From: Janthinobacterium rivuli
Lineage (GTDB): Bacteria > Pseudomonadota > Gammaproteobacteria > Burkholderiales > Burkholderiaceae_D
Length of the DNA: 64,000 nt
Assembly: GCF_029690045.1 (NCBI RefSeq)
Contig: NZ_CP121464.1
Location: forward strand, 434,001 to 498,000
Direction of reading: 5' to 3'
The translations under genes and the position numbers were made by a program. Below the pieces are notes generated by a model. It worked only from the letters and a program-made list of their open reading frames with translations, was not told the DNA's origin and did not search any database. Positions 27,775-37,970 of this stretch are shown piece by piece. The first letter of the stretch is position 1. The number at the start of each line of letters is the position of its first letter.

Positions 27775-28543
27775 GATGACTTGCGTCATCGCCGAAGATG
27801 AAACCCTGCTGCGCGATGCGCTCGTGGCCCTGCTGGCCGAGGAGTGGCCCTGCTTGCGCATCGTCGCCGCCTGCGACGACGGCGGCACGGCGCTCGAGGC
27901 CATCGCCACGCACAAGCCCGACGTCGCCTTCCTCGACATCCGCATGCCGGGCCTGACGGGACTGGAAGTGGCGGCCGGCGTGCTCGACGCGAGTCCCGCC
28001 ACGCAGGTGGTGTTCGTCACGGCCTACGACCAGTACGCGATCGACGCCTTCGACAAGGGCGCCGTCGATTATCTGTTGAAACCGATCGCCCGCGAGCGCT
28101 TGCAAGCGACCTTGCAGCGCGTGCAGGCGCGGGCCGGCAAGACCCGTGCGGGGGACGGCGCGCTGGCCGGCTTGCTGCAGCAATTGAGCAGTGCCTTGCC
28201 GGCCGCCGCCAAGTCGCCGCCGCTGGTGTGGCTGACGGCCAGCAGCGGCAAGGATACGCGGTTGATCATGGTGGAAGACATCGCCTATTTTCAGTCCGAC
28301 ACCAAGTACACGGCCGTCATGACGGCGGAAGGCGAGGCGCTGCTGCGCAAGCCGATCCGCGAACTGCTCGACGTGCTCGATCCGGCCATCTTCAAGCAGA
28401 TCCACCGCTCCACCATCGTCAACATGAAGATGGTGGCGTCCGTCACGCGCGACGAGGTGGGCCGCGGCGCCTTGCGCCTGAAGACGCGGCCGGAAACCCT
28501 GGCCGTGAGCCAGCCGTTCATGAGTTTGTTTCGGAATATGTAG
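27761..28543 (+). CDS. LytTR-type response regulator
   Basis: A 260-residue regulator with a receiver domain (acidic EDE near residue 12, phospho-acceptor Asp in VAFLDIRMPGLTG, Lys in YLLKPI) and a C-terminal LytTR DNA-binding domain (VEDIAYFQSDTKYTAVM, FKQIHRSTIVNM). These proteins bind direct repeats through a beta-rich domain. Partner of the preceding LytS-type kinase. A GGGGTCAGACCC-type palindrome starts 13 nt after its stop. Confidence 0.93.
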   Translation: MHQPEMTCVIAEDETLLRDALVALLAEEWPCLRIVAACDDGGTALEAIATHKPDVAFLDIRMPGLTGLEVAAGVLDASPATQVVFVTAYDQYAIDAFDKGAVDYLLKPIARERLQATLQRVQARAGKTRAGDGALAGLLQQLSSALPAAAKSPPLVWLTASSGKDTRLIMVEDIAYFQSDTKYTAVMTAEGEALLRKPIRELLDVLDPAIFKQIHRSTIVNMKMVASVTRDEVGRGALRLKTRPETLAVSQPFMSLFRNM

Positions 28544-28556
28544 CGCTGCTAAAGCC

Positions 28557-28621
28557 GGGGTCAGACCCTCAACACCGCTAACGCCAGGCTCACCGTCAAC
28601 GTGGACGGGGGGTCTGACCCC
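28557..28621. repeat. GGGGTCAGACCC-type palindromic element, copy A
   Basis: GGGGTCAGACCC (28557-28568) and GGGTCTGACCCC (28610-28621) are inverted and flank a 41-nt spacer. The element fills the gap between two convergent genes. Three related elements are at 32911, 52461 and 55729. Confidence 0.85.
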
Positions 28622-28625
28622 AGAA

Positions 28626-29669
28626 TTACTCCGCCGTTTCAAAACCTTCCAGCACATTGACGACATTGATGCCGATTTCCTTCACCGCATAGCCGCCTTC
28701 GAGGATGAAGGCGGTGGGCAAATTCAAATGCGCGAGGCGCTCGCCCACGCGCAGGTAGTCGCCGCTTTGCAGGGCGAAGTGCGACAGCGGGTCGCCGGCG
28801 AAAGTATCCACGCCGAGCGAGACCACCAGCGCGTCGGGCGCATACATATTGATGCGCAGGCAGGCCGTTTCCAGCGCGGCGAACCAGCTGGCCGTGGTGC
28901 TGCCGGCCGGCAGCGGCAAGTTGACGTTGTAGCCGAGTCCCGCGCCGCTGCCCGTCTCGTCGGCGTGGCCCAGGTAAAACGGATATTCGCTGCGCGGGTC
29001 GGCGTGGAGGGAGGCGAACAGCACGTCGTCGCGCTGGTAAAAGATGCTCTGCGTGCCGTTGCCGTGGTGGTAATCGATATCGAGGATGGCGACCTTGCGC
29101 GCACCGTCGTCGAGCAGATGCTGCGCGGCCAGGGCCGCGTTGTTCAGAAAACAGTAGCCGCCAAAGAAATCGCTGCCCGCGTGGTGGCCCGGCGGGCGCG
29201 TCAGGGCGAACGTGGCCCGCTCGCCCAGGCGCAGTGCGTGGGCCGCGTTGACGGCGCAGTCGGCGCCCGTCTTGGCCGCCGTCCACGTGCCAGCCGTCAG
29301 CGGCGTGCCGTTGTCCATCGAGTACAGGCCCAGCCTGGCCGTGAAGTCGTCCGGTTCGATGTCGCTGCGCAAGGTGCGCACGGGCCAGACGGATGGCAGC
29401 GCGTCCTTGCCCGCATTGTCCGGGTCGAGCGCCAGCCAGTCGTGCCAGGCGTGGCGCAAAAAATGCAGGTAACGGGGCGTGTGGATGCGCTCGAGCGAGG
29501 TCAGCGGCACGCCGTGGGGCGTGACGATGCGGCCCAGGTTGCGCCGCCCTAGCTCGGCCACCACCATGTCGGCCCGTTCCGGTGCCTCGAAGCACGGCAC
29601 CATGGCGCCGCGAAACCATTCGAAACGGCCTCGATGCTGGCCGTGCAATTCATTGTAGAAGGTCAGCAT
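28626..29669 (-). CDS. Histone deacetylase family protein (acetylpolyamine amidohydrolase-like)
   Basis: A 347-residue zinc amidohydrolase with the family core intact: RPPGHHAGSDFFGGYCFLNN, the zinc site in ILDIDYHHGNGTQ, a further Asp in LVVSLGVDTFAGDPLSHF and LEGGYA near the end. Members deacetylate acetylated polyamines, acetoin-related or protein lysine substrates. The start is at ATG 29669. It lies 25 nt downstream of gshA on the same strand and may be co-transcribed. Its stop is 4 nt from palindrome copy A. Confidence 0.92.
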   Translation of the reverse strand: MLTFYNELHGQHRGRFEWFRGAMVPCFEAPERADMVVAELGRRNLGRIVTPHGVPLTSLERIHTPRYLHFLRHAWHDWLALDPDNAGKDALPSVWPVRTLRSDIEPDDFTARLGLYSMDNGTPLTAGTWTAAKTGADCAVNAAHALRLGERATFALTRPPGHHAGSDFFGGYCFLNNAALAAQHLLDDGARKVAILDIDYHHGNGTQSIFYQRDDVLFASLHADPRSEYPFYLGHADETGSGAGLGYNVNLPLPAGSTTASWFAALETACLRINMYAPDALVVSLGVDTFAGDPLSHFALQSGDYLRVGERLAHLNLPTAFILEGGYAVKEIGINVVNVLEGFETAE

Positions 29670-29694
29670 GGGGGCGTTTTGCGCAAGGTCCGGC

Positions 29695-31296
29695 TCAGGT
29701 GTGCGAACACAGGGTGCTGGCGCGGTAGGCGGCGACGAAAGCGTCGAAGCTGCCGGCTGGCGCCGCTTCCATGGCGCGCTGCTCGGTCAGCGAGCTGGCG
29801 GCCATCGCGTCGAAATACGCACTTTGTTCCGATGTTGGCGGATGCGCGCGGAAAAACGCCGCATGGCGTTCGCTTTGCTGCAGGCCGAAGGCGGCAAATG
29901 AGCCGCCATTGGCGCGCAGTTCGGCCAAGACTTTGGCCGATGGCGTCGCATCCGGGTCGGCCAGTTTGACGGCTTGCGCCGCCAGGCTGTCCGCGTGCTG
30001 CGTGCCGCCATGGCGAGAGTCGAGCAGGGCCGCCACGGGGGCGATGCGCGCCAGCAATTGCTCGCCCCAGGCCTGCAGGGTGATCTCTTCGCCATCGCGG
30101 CGCAGGGTCAGGCCCGGCTTACGGCCTTCCTTGACGGTGCGGGCGAAATTGTTCGTGTAGCAGGCGCTTTGCTCGGCCGAGATGGGAGCGCTGTCGTCGA
30201 GCGCGCAGAACAGCAAAAAGGCGTCGAGGAAGCGGCCCGTTTCCAGGCTGATGCCCACCGGTTCGAACGGGTCTACATCCATGCAGCGCACTTCGATGTA
30301 TTGCACGCCGCGCAGGCACAGGGCCTGGATCGGGCGCTCGCCCGTGCGGATCACGCGTTTCGGGCGAATGGTCGAATAGTATTCATTTTCGATCTGCAGC
30401 ACGTTGGTGGACAGCTGAATCCACTCGCCATCTTTTTTGGTTCCCAGCGCTTCGTACGGCGGATACGGGTCGTTGACGGCGTGCGTGAGCGCGTTGACGT
30501 AGTCTTCCAGGCTGTTTTCGTGCGGGCGCAAGCCGGACTGGGCATCGTTCTGGTAACCGAGGTCGCTCATGCGCAGGCTGGTGGCGTAGGGCAGGAACAG
30601 GGTGTCGTCGGACAGGGTGTCGAGCTTGTGCGCGCGGCCGCGCAGGAAACCGGCGGACAGGGCCGGCGAGGCGCCGAACAGATACATCAGTAGCCAGCTG
30701 TAGCGGCGGAAATTGCGGATCGTCGCCAGATAGCTCTCCGACTGCACGTCTTTCGGCGTGGCCACCGCTTGCGTGGCGCTGGCGCTGGTGTCTGGGTTGC
30801 TGGCCAGCACTTGCCACAGCTGCTCGTCGAGCGAGTAGTTGTAATGGATGCCGGCGATGCATTGCATGGCTTTGCCGTAGCGCAAGGCCAGGCCGCGCCG
30901 GTAGACATGCTTGAGCATGCCCATGTTCGACGTGCCGTAGTTGGCGATTTCGATGTCCGCTTCGGGCGGCAGCTGGCACGGCATCGACTGGCTCCACAGC
31001 AACTCGTCGCCGAGGCGGCTGTAGGCATGGCGGTGCACGGTGTCGAGCTTGTCGAGCGTGACGCCGATGTCGGCTTCGGCCGGGGTGATGAATTCGAGCA
31101 GCGCTTCGGCGTAGTCGGTGGTGATTTCAGGGTGCGTCAGCGCCGAGCCCAGGGCTACCGGGTGGGGCGTGGAAGCCAGATGGCCGGCGTGGTCGACGCG
31201 CAGGGTTTCACGTTCGATGCCGCGCAAGCCGCCCAGCAGCGCGCGGTTGGCATCTTCAGTCAGCAATGCCAGGCGGCGAGTCAACAGGTTGGGCAA
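29695..31296 (-). CDS. gshA: Glutamate-cysteine ligase GshA (gamma-proteobacterial type)
   Basis: First enzyme of glutathione synthesis, joining L-glutamate and L-cysteine with ATP. The 533-residue protein contains [68 protein letters not shown] and [18 protein letters not shown], all typical of the E. coli-type enzyme (518 residues). The start is TTG at 31296 because AAGGA lies 8 nt ahead and [12 protein letters not shown] aligns with known N-termini; no suitable ATG is present at that point. Followed by the deacetylase-family gene. Confidence 0.93.
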   Translation of the reverse strand: MPNLLTRRLALLTEDANRALLGGLRGIERETLRVDHAGHLASTPHPVALGSALTHPEITTDYAEALLEFITPAEADIGVTLDKLDTVHRHAYSRLGDELLWSQSMPCQLPPEADIEIANYGTSNMGMLKHVYRRGLALRYGKAMQCIAGIHYNYSLDEQLWQVLASNPDTSASATQAVATPKDVQSESYLATIRNFRRYSWLLMYLFGASPALSAGFLRGRAHKLDTLSDDTLFLPYATSLRMSDLGYQNDAQSGLRPHENSLEDYVNALTHAVNDPYPPYEALGTKKDGEWIQLSTNVLQIENEYYSTIRPKRVIRTGERPIQALCLRGVQYIEVRCMDVDPFEPVGISLETGRFLDAFLLFCALDDSAPISAEQSACYTNNFARTVKEGRKPGLTLRRDGEEITLQAWGEQLLARIAPVAALLDSRHGGTQHADSLAAQAVKLADPDATPSAKVLAELRANGGSFAAFGLQQSERHAAFFRAHPPTSEQSAYFDAMAASSLTEQRAMEAAPAGSFDAFVAAYRASTLCSHT

Positions 31297-31512
31297 TTTG
31301 AGCTTCCTTTCTTGTGCAGCATATAAATAATTTGTGCTGAGATTAACCGAATTTTGGCAAATGCGTCGGCGCCGGCCCAAAAAACGCCGCGTCGCCAGCG
31401 TCCGCCCCGAGGAACGTGGGCGGCGCTTCGGTCAGGAATTCGCTTGATATTTTAACAAACTGCGATGGCATCTGGCGCGCCGCCGGATCAAGCTTTGCGC
31501 AGGTGGCGGCGG

Positions 31513-32343
31513 TCAGCCGAGGCGGGCGCCGCTGACTCGTTCGATGCCGGCCAGGTCGCGCCAGCTTTGCACTTTGTTGTAGCCGGCGTCGGCCAGCAAG
31601 CCACGCACGGATGCGGCCTGGTCGTAGCCGTGCTCCATCAGCAGCCAGGCACCGGTTGCCAAGTGGCGCGCGGCGCCGGAGACGATGCTGCGCAGGGCCG
31701 ACAGGCCGTCCGCATGGTCGGTCAGCGCGCCCGCCGGTTCAAAGCGCAAATCGCCTTCAGCCAGGTGGCGGTCGCCGCTGGCGATGTAGGGGGGATTCGA
31801 GACGATCAGGTCGAACTTTTCCGTGCCCAGTGCTTCGAACCAGTCGCTGGCCATGAAGGTTATGTTGACGCCGTTGGCGCTGGCGTTGCGGCGCGCCACG
31901 GCCAGCGCCGCGCTGCTCACGTCCAGAGCCGTGACGACGGCGTCGGGCCGCGTATGCGCCAGCGCGACGGCGATGGCGCCGCTGCCCGTGCCCATGTCGA
32001 GCACCCGTCCGCCGGGCGGCAGGCGCTCGAGCGCCAGTTCCACCAGCACTTCCGTGTCAGGGCGGGGGATCAGCACGGCGTCGTTCACTTCGAACGGCAG
32101 GCCGAAAAATTCGCGCTGGCCGACGATGTAGGCGATCGGCTCGCCCTGCAGGCGGCGCGCCAGCAAGCCGGATAAACGTTCGGCTTCAGCGGGAGTGAGT
32201 ACGCGCTCCGATTGCGTGATCAGGCTCACGCGCGACAGGCCCAGCGCGTGGCCCAGCAGGATGCGGTTGTCGAGCGGATCGAGCAGTGGACGGATTTGCA
32301 GGGCGCCGACAGTGCTGCCGGCGGGAATCAAGGTTTCTGTCAT
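31513..32343 (-). CDS. prmC: Release factor glutamine methyltransferase PrmC
   Basis: A 276-residue S-adenosylmethionine-dependent enzyme that methylates the GGQ glutamine of release factors. It has an N-terminal helical domain (YIVGQREFFGLPFEV, RPDTEVLVE) and the Rossmann methyltransferase domain with VLDMGTGSGAIAVALA and the NPPY catalytic motif. The ATG at 32343 starts 11 nt after dsbB. It acts on PrfA, encoded two genes upstream. Confidence 0.94.
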   Translation of the reverse strand: MTETLIPAGSTVGALQIRPLLDPLDNRILLGHALGLSRVSLITQSERVLTPAEAERLSGLLARRLQGEPIAYIVGQREFFGLPFEVNDAVLIPRPDTEVLVELALERLPPGGRVLDMGTGSGAIAVALAHTRPDAVVTALDVSSAALAVARRNASANGVNITFMASDWFEALGTEKFDLIVSNPPYIASGDRHLAEGDLRFEPAGALTDHADGLSALRSIVSGAARHLATGAWLLMEHGYDQAASVRGLLADAGYNKVQSWRDLAGIERVSGARLG

Positions 32344-32354
32344 GGTGCTTTCAA

Positions 32355-32825
32355 TTATTTCTGACGGCGCAGCAAGGTCCACAGCATGGCGATGGCGAAG
32401 ATGGCGAACCAGGCGAATGCCCATTGCGGGATCGACAGGCCGAAGAACGGTTCGCCGGCGCTTTCGCAGGCGCCATACGATTCAAACATGAAGGGCATGA
32501 GTTCGGCCGTGAAGACCTTGTTCAGCGCCGTTTCCACCGGATCGATGCCGCACGAGAAGCCGGGGTTGGCCAGCACGTACAAATGCTTGGCGCCCACGCC
32601 CAGGCCGCCCAAGGCTGCCAACAAGCCGACGCTGGCGCCGATTTTCGGTTTGTTTGCCGCCGCGCCGGCCAGGCAGGCGATGCCGATAGCGAGGAACAGG
32701 TAGCGCTGGATCACGCACAGCGGGCACGGCGCCATGTTCATGGCATGCTGTAAATACATGGCCACACCGAGCATCAGGAAACACAGGGCGGCGATCGACA
32801 GGAGGACGGTGCGTGAATTTTTCAT
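32355..32825 (-). CDS. dsbB: Disulfide bond formation protein B (DsbB)
   Basis: A 156-residue inner-membrane protein with four hydrophobic helices. Both periplasmic redox Cys pairs are present: CPLC (in MAPCPLCVIQRY) and the loop pair in FSCGIDPVE and YGACESAG. It reoxidizes DsbA and passes electrons to quinone. The start MKNSRTVLL at 32825 is preferred to an ATG 16 codons upstream. It lies between prfA and prmC, an unusual insertion into that block. Confidence 0.92.
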   Translation of the reverse strand: MKNSRTVLLSIAALCFLMLGVAMYLQHAMNMAPCPLCVIQRYLFLAIGIACLAGAAANKPKIGASVGLLAALGGLGVGAKHLYVLANPGFSCGIDPVETALNKVFTAELMPFMFESYGACESAGEPFFGLSIPQWAFAWFAIFAIAMLWTLLRRQK

Positions 32826-32910
32826 GGGCGACACGGTGAGGTGGATGGAATCGAGCTGGTCATTTTCGCACAAGGCTGGATTTTTATTGCTTAGCCGCTA
32901 CTTAAACCCC

Positions 32911-32974
32911 GGGGTCAGACCCCCGCTTGCGCCGACGCCTGATCTGCCGTCAGCGGTGGAGAGGGTCTGACCCC
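32911..32974. repeat. GGGGTCAGACCC-type palindromic element, copy B
   Basis: GGGGTCAGACCCC (32911-32923) and GGGTCTGACCCC (32963-32974) are inverted around a 39-nt spacer. It sits 5 nt after the prfA stop and ahead of dsbB, where it could end or attenuate the prfA transcript. Confidence 0.85.
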
Positions 32975-32979
32975 AGCCG

Positions 32980-34056
32980 TTAGTCCCCCAGCGCCGCCAG
33001 CAACTCCGCCTGGTGCTCCGCCGCCAGCGCATTCGTCAAATCCGTCAAATCCCCATCCATGATGAAGTCCAGCTTATATAAGGTCAGATTGATGCGGTGG
33101 TCCGTCAGCCGGCCTTGCGGGAAATTGTAAGTACGGATGCGCTCGCTGCGGTCGCCCGAGCCGATCAGGCTCTTGCGGGTGGCCGCTTCCTTCGACTGCT
33201 GCTCGCGCAGCTGCACGTCCTTGATGCGCGCGGCCAGCACTTTCATCGCCTGCGCCTTGTTCTTGTGCTGGCTGCGGTCGTCCTGGCATTCCACGACGAT
33301 GCCGGTCGGCAAGTGGGTGATGCGCACGGCCGAATCCGTCTTGTTGATGTGCTGTCCACCGGCGCCCGAGGCGCGGTAGGTGTCGATGCGCAAGTCGGCC
33401 GGGTTGATGTTGACGTCTTCCACCTCGTCCGCTTCCGGCATCACGGCCACCGTGCAGGCGGACGTGTGGATGCGGCCCTGCGTTTCCGTGGCCGGCACGC
33501 GCTGCACGCGGTGGCCGCCCGACTCGAATTTCAGTTTCGAATACGCGCCATTGCCCACCACGCGCACGATCACTTCGCGGTAGCCGCCCAGGTCGGAATC
33601 GGACGAGGACACGAGTTCCACCTGCCAGCGGTTGCGCTCGGCAAAACGCGTGTACATGCGCAGCAGGTCGCCGGCGAACAGGGCCGATTCATCGCCGCCC
33701 GTGCCGGCGCGAATTTCCAGGAAGATATTGCGTTCGTCATTGACGTCCTTCGGCAGCAGCATGGTCTGCAATTCGCGTTCGAGGCGCGCCATGGTGGCCT
33801 TGGCCGCTTCGATTTCTTCCTGGGCGAATTCCTTCATGTCGGGATCGCCCAGCATCTCTTGCGCCGTCGTAATATCATTGCCCGCTTCCTGGTAGGAACG
33901 GTACAGGGCCACCAGCGGGCCCAGTTCGGCGTGCTCGCGCGTCATCTTGCGGTAGCTGTCCATGTTCGACGTGGCGTCCGGATGCATCAGCAGTTCGTCG
34001 AGTTCGACCAGGCGGTTCGCCAGTTGATCGAGTTTGGCCAGCATGGATGGTTTCAT
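32980..34056 (-). CDS. prfA: Peptide chain release factor 1 (RF1)
   Basis: A 358-residue class I release factor. It contains the catalytic GGQ in [17 protein letters not shown] and the stop-codon recognition loop [15 protein letters not shown], with the PxT tripeptide (Pro-Ala-Thr) that reads UAA and UAG. The usual length is about 360. It lies downstream of hemA, as in many beta- and gammaproteobacteria, separated by 86 nt. Confidence 0.97.
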   Translation of the reverse strand: MKPSMLAKLDQLANRLVELDELLMHPDATSNMDSYRKMTREHAELGPLVALYRSYQEAGNDITTAQEMLGDPDMKEFAQEEIEAAKATMARLERELQTMLLPKDVNDERNIFLEIRAGTGGDESALFAGDLLRMYTRFAERNRWQVELVSSSDSDLGGYREVIVRVVGNGAYSKLKFESGGHRVQRVPATETQGRIHTSACTVAVMPEADEVEDVNINPADLRIDTYRASGAGGQHINKTDSAVRITHLPTGIVVECQDDRSQHKNKAQAMKVLAARIKDVQLREQQSKEAATRKSLIGSGDRSERIRTYNFPQGRLTDHRINLTLYKLDFIMDGDLTDLTNALAAEHQAELLAALGD

Positions 34057-34142
34057 AGCGATTCGCGGTAAAAGAGTGTGGGGATGAAGCAGGCCCGGCA
34101 GGCGGGCAGGGGGTGGCCGCGCGGGCGGCCAGCGGGGCTGCG

Positions 34143-35417
34143 CTAACGGCGGGGGCGGAACAGTTTCGGCAGCAGGGTGACGAGCTGCTTGCGCTCGTCG
34201 CCTTGCGCGTGGTGCAGCGCCTGCTGCGGACCGTGCAGGAACTTGGCCGTCAAGCCTTTTGACAGCGCTTCCAGGACGGCGTCGATATCGGCGCCCTTGG
34301 CCAGCATTTTGCGCGCCCGTTCCACTTCCATCAGGCGCAGCGCTTCGCTGTTTTCATGCAAATGCTGGATGACGGGCACCATGGCGCGGTCGTCGACCCA
34401 GCTCATGAACGATTGCACGCGCGTCTCGATGATGGATTCGGCTTGCGCCACGGCCGCTTGCCGGCTTTCCAGGCCCGTCTGCACGACCTTGCCCAGGTCG
34501 TCGACCGTGTACAGGAAGACGTCGTTCAAACGGCCCACTTCCGCTTCGATGTCGCGCGGCACGGCCAGGTCGACCATGAACATGGGCTTGTGGCGGCGCG
34601 CCTTGATGGCGCGCTCGACCAGGCCCAGGCCCAGCAGCGGCAAGGACGACGCCGTGCACGAGATGACGATGTCGAATTGGTGCAGCTGCTCCGGCAGATC
34701 CGCCAGGCGGATGGCCTTGCCGTTGAAGCGGTGCGCCAGTTCCTCGCCCCGTTCCATGGTGCGGTTGGCAATGGTGATGCTTTTCGGGTTTTGCGCCGCG
34801 AAGTGCGTGGCGCACAATTCGATCATTTCGCCGGCGCCGATGAACAGCACGTTCTGCTCGGCGATCTTGTCGAAGATGCGCTGCGACAGGCGTACGGCGG
34901 CGGCCGCCATGGACACGCTGTGGGCGCCGATTTCCGTGCTGCTGCGCACTTCCTTGGCGACGGAAAAGCTGCGCTGGAATAACTGGTGCAGATACGTGCC
35001 CAGGCCGCCCGCCTCGTCGGCCGTGCGGATGGCATCCTTGATCTGGCCCAGGATCTGCGTTTCGCCCAGCACCATCGAATCGAGCCCGGAGGCGACGCGG
35101 AAGGTGTGGCGCACGGCATCGTGCTGCGGCAGCATATATAAGTGGGGGCGCAGCTCGCTGTAGTTGAGCTTGTGATAGTCGGCCAGGAAATGCGCGCCCG
35201 CGTCGAGCGGGTTCGGCACGTGGCTGGCCGCATACAGCTCGGTGCGGTTGCAGGTCGACAGGATGGCCGCTTCGTCGTTGTCGCGCAAGTCGATGCGCTG
35301 GAACCAGGTACGCGCCGCCATCACCGCCGAACCCAAGTGCTCAGGCGCAAACGCCAGCTGTTCGCGGAGCGACACTGGAGCGGTGGTATGGTTGAGGCCG
35401 ACGGCGAGCAGTTGCAT
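34143..35417 (-). CDS. hemA: Glutamyl-tRNA reductase HemA
   Basis: First committed enzyme of the C5 tetrapyrrole pathway, reducing Glu-tRNA to glutamate-1-semialdehyde. The 424-residue protein has [16 protein letters not shown], the catalytic-Cys motif [12 protein letters not shown], a [19 protein letters not shown] segment ([17 protein letters not shown]), an NADPH-binding domain ([12 protein letters not shown]) and a dimerization helix region. Gene order hemA-prfA is conserved in proteobacteria. Confidence 0.96.
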   Translation of the reverse strand: MQLLAVGLNHTTAPVSLREQLAFAPEHLGSAVMAARTWFQRIDLRDNDEAAILSTCNRTELYAASHVPNPLDAGAHFLADYHKLNYSELRPHLYMLPQHDAVRHTFRVASGLDSMVLGETQILGQIKDAIRTADEAGGLGTYLHQLFQRSFSVAKEVRSSTEIGAHSVSMAAAAVRLSQRIFDKIAEQNVLFIGAGEMIELCATHFAAQNPKSITIANRTMERGEELAHRFNGKAIRLADLPEQLHQFDIVISCTASSLPLLGLGLVERAIKARRHKPMFMVDLAVPRDIEAEVGRLNDVFLYTVDDLGKVVQTGLESRQAAVAQAESIIETRVQSFMSWVDDRAMVPVIQHLHENSEALRLMEVERARKMLAKGADIDAVLEALSKGLTAKFLHGPQQALHHAQGDERKQLVTLLPKLFRPRR

Positions 35418-35498
35418 TTCAGGGCTGTTGGGGTGACTTATGCCGACATTATAACGCTTTGTGCCCGCGCTTTGAGCAGGTCAGCCGTTTGCCGCCAT

Positions 35499-36188
35499 TC
35501 AGCCGCCCAGTTTTTCCAGGCGATAACCGTAGCTGTAGACGGGCACGAGCCTGTAGCCGTGTTCCGGTTTCAGCTGCAACTTGTTGCGCACGCGCGAGAC
35601 GTGGGTATCCATGGTGCGCGAAGGCAGGGCCGTGTCGCGCTGCCACACGGCTTCGTGGATGTAGGCGCGTGACAGGGGACGGCCCAGGTTGCGGAAAAAC
35701 AGCAGCGCCAGGGCGAATTCCTTGTGCGTCACATCCAGCACTTCGCCATCGCGCAGCAGGCGGCCGGGGCGGGTTTCAAACGTATATTGACCGAATTGCA
35801 AGGTCTCGGCGCCATTCTGGGCCGGGTAGGCCACGCGCAGCAGCGCCTGGGTGCGCAAGGTCAGTTCGCTGCGCCGCAGGGGCTTGATCATGTAGTCGTC
35901 GGCGCCGGCCGTCATGCCCGCCACCACGTCGTCTTCGCCCGAGCTGTTGGTCATAAACAACACGGGTGCCTTGGGCGCCAGTTTTTCCCGGGCACGGCGC
36001 AAGACCTCGGCACCGTCCAGATCGCTCACATGCCAGTCGAGGATGAGCATGTCGCAACTGTCCTTGCGCAATTGGCCCAGCATTTCCTTACCACTTTGAA
36101 ACTCGTGGCAAGCGTGGCCGGCGGCGGTGAGCACCTGGCAGATCAGTTCTGCCTGGCTATGGTCGCTATCGAGTACGGCAATTCGCAT
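35499..36188 (-). CDS. OmpR/PhoB family response regulator (no adjacent kinase)
   Basis: A 229-residue regulator. The receiver domain has acidic DSD at residues 7-9, the phospho-acceptor Asp in MLILDWHVSDLDG and the Lys in DYMIKPL. The C-terminal winged helix ends with TMDTHVSRVRNKLQL. A histidine kinase is not next to it, so it is an orphan in this window. It lies 81 nt upstream of hemA on the same strand. Signal and targets are unknown. Confidence 0.9.
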   Translation of the reverse strand: MRIAVLDSDHSQAELICQVLTAAGHACHEFQSGKEMLGQLRKDSCDMLILDWHVSDLDGAEVLRRAREKLAPKAPVLFMTNSSGEDDVVAGMTAGADDYMIKPLRRSELTLRTQALLRVAYPAQNGAETLQFGQYTFETRPGRLLRDGEVLDVTHKEFALALLFFRNLGRPLSRAYIHEAVWQRDTALPSRTMDTHVSRVRNKLQLKPEHGYRLVPVYSYGYRLEKLGG

Positions 36189-36357
36189 AATTGGCTGGAG
36201 TGTGTAGCAACAAACAGACGGTCCGCTCTGCTTATCGTAATGTTAAGGAATGCTCAAGTGAAATATAACAGAGATTGCAACTGTGTCCAGTGAAATCGGC
36301 AGCGCAGGCCTTTACGTTACACTTGTTCATCTACCCCCCTACTGTGGAGAAACGGCC

Positions 36358-36861
36358 ATGTCAGACAAGAGCACTACCGATTGGACCCTGATACCGGCCA
36401 GTCGTGCGGACATCGAGCAAGTGCGCGAGCGTTGCCGGCGCCTGGTGCAGCGGCGTGCCATGATGTCGGCGGGCGCGTCGGCCATTCCCATTCCCGGCAT
36501 CGACCTGATGTCCGACGTGGGCCTGTTTTCCATGCTGATCAACGATATCAACCACGAATTCGGCCTGACGCCCGAGCAGATCGAGCGCCTGAACCCGCAG
36601 TTCAAGATGATGGCCTACCGCGCGGCGGTGGGCATGGGTGGCATGCTGGTGGGAAAGCTGGTGTCGCGCGAACTGATCCTCCACCTGCTCAAGCGCAGTG
36701 GCGTCAAGATAGCCACCAAGCAGGTGGCGCGCTTCGTGCCGTTCGCCGGCCAGGCGGTGGCGGCAGCCATCGGCTACGCCGTGTTCCGCCAGATCGGCAA
36801 CCAGCACGTGAACGCCTGCGCCGCGGTGGCGCAGGAGTTGCTCGCGGTGAGGCCGGATTAA
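36358..36861 (+). CDS. Hypothetical protein, resembles DUF697-type proteins
   Basis: A 167-residue protein. Its core (MMSAGASAIPIPGIDLMSDVGLF, then FGLTPEQIERLNPQFKMM) resembles the DUF697/YcjF-like pattern of an IPxPGxD motif in a hydrophobic hairpin. A hydrophobic glycine-rich end (FVPFAGQAVAAAIGYAVF) suggests membrane association. The ATG at 36358 has GGAGAAACGGCC ahead. It is divergent from the response regulator and converges with minE, whose stop is 3 nt away. Function unknown. Confidence 0.65.
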   Translation: MSDKSTTDWTLIPASRADIEQVRERCRRLVQRRAMMSAGASAIPIPGIDLMSDVGLFSMLINDINHEFGLTPEQIERLNPQFKMMAYRAAVGMGGMLVGKLVSRELILHLLKRSGVKIATKQVARFVPFAGQAVAAAIGYAVFRQIGNQHVNACAAVAQELLAVRPD

Positions 36862-36864
36862 CTA

Positions 36865-37116
36865 TTATGCGTCCGGCAGCACCACGTTGACGTCGAGCAC
36901 TTCCAGGTTGCCCTGGCGGTCCAGCGAAATCTTGATGTCGTCGGCATTGACCTTGGTGTACTTGGAAATGACGGCGATCAATTCCTTGTGCAGGGCGGGC
37001 AGGAAGTCCGGACCATCGCGTCCGCTGCGTTCGCGGGCGATGATGATCTGCAGGCGTTCCTTGGCCGCGGTGGCCGTCTTCGGCTTGGGGGGGAAGAGGA
37101 AAGAAAGCAAGGCCAT
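36865..37116 (-). CDS. minE: Cell division topological specificity factor MinE
   Basis: An 83-residue protein starting [30 protein letters not shown], which includes the membrane-targeting N-terminus and the anti-MinCD helix, followed by the dimerization beta-hairpin ([11 protein letters not shown]). It drives pole-to-pole oscillation of MinD. Its start lies 1 nt after the minD stop (TGATATG), so translation is coupled. Confidence 0.96.
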   Translation of the reverse strand: MALLSFLFPPKPKTATAAKERLQIIIARERSGRDGPDFLPALHKELIAVISKYTKVNADDIKISLDRQGNLEVLDVNVVLPDA

Positions 37117-37117
37117 A

Positions 37118-37933
37118 TCACTTCGCCCCAAAAATGCGCTGGAGTAATCCAGGCTTTTCATAGTTGGTAAAGCGCAACTCGACTTCTTCGCCGAGGAAAC
37201 GCGAGACCACGTCTTCATAGGCTTGCGCCACGTCCGTGCCCGTGAAATGGATGGCCGGGTTACCCTGATTTGAGGCGGCCAGCACTTGCTCCGATTCCGG
37301 AATGATGCCTACCAGCGGGATGCGCAGGATTTCCTGCACGTCCTGGTAGGACAGCATTTCATCCGATTCCACGCGTTTCGGCGAGTAGCGGGTGATCAGC
37401 AAATGTTCCTTGACCGGCTCGCCGCCCGTCTGCGCGCGGCGCGACTTGGCTTGCAGGATGCCGAGGATGCGGTCCGAATCGCGCACCGACGACACTTCCG
37501 GGTTGGTGACGATGATGGCTTCGTCGGCGAACGTCAGCGCCATCAGCGCGCCATGCTCGATGCCGGCCGGCGAATCGCAGATGATGAATTCGAAACCCAT
37601 GTTGATCAGGTCGTTCAACACGCGTTCCACGCCTTCTTCCGACAAGGCATCCTTGTCGCGCGTTTGCGACGCGGGCAGGATGAACAGGTTGTCGCAGTGC
37701 TTGTCCTTGATCAGGGCCTGGTTCAGGGTGGCCTCTTTATTGATCACATTGATCAGGTCGTAGACGACGCGGCGCTCGCAACCCATGATCAGGTCGAGGT
37801 TACGCAGGCCCACGTCGAAGTCGAGCACGGCTGTCTTGTGGCCGCGCATGGCCAGGCCAGTGGAAAAACTGGCGCTAGAGGTCGTCTTGCCGACACCGCC
37901 CTTGCCGGACGTCACAACAATAATTCTTGCCAC
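37118..37933 (-). CDS. minD: Septum site-determining ATPase MinD
   Basis: A 271-residue ParA/MinD-type ATPase with the deviant Walker [16 protein letters not shown] (residues about 8-22), [11 protein letters not shown], and the C-terminal amphipathic membrane-targeting helix ([12 protein letters not shown]). It recruits MinC to the membrane and is released by MinE. Middle gene of minCDE. Confidence 0.97.
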   Translation of the reverse strand: MARIIVVTSGKGGVGKTTSSASFSTGLAMRGHKTAVLDFDVGLRNLDLIMGCERRVVYDLINVINKEATLNQALIKDKHCDNLFILPASQTRDKDALSEEGVERVLNDLINMGFEFIICDSPAGIEHGALMALTFADEAIIVTNPEVSSVRDSDRILGILQAKSRRAQTGGEPVKEHLLITRYSPKRVESDEMLSYQDVQEILRIPLVGIIPESEQVLAASNQGNPAIHFTGTDVAQAYEDVVSRFLGEEVELRFTNYEKPGLLQRIFGAK

Positions 37934-37970
37934 AAATAATCCTTTTCAGATATCTCTTGAATTGTGCAGC

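Noticed and set aside
31297..31380. Longer N-terminus for gshA from an upstream start
   Set aside because: The upstream residues ([11 protein letters not shown]...) do not match the family and the ribosome-binding site lies at the TTG at 31296.
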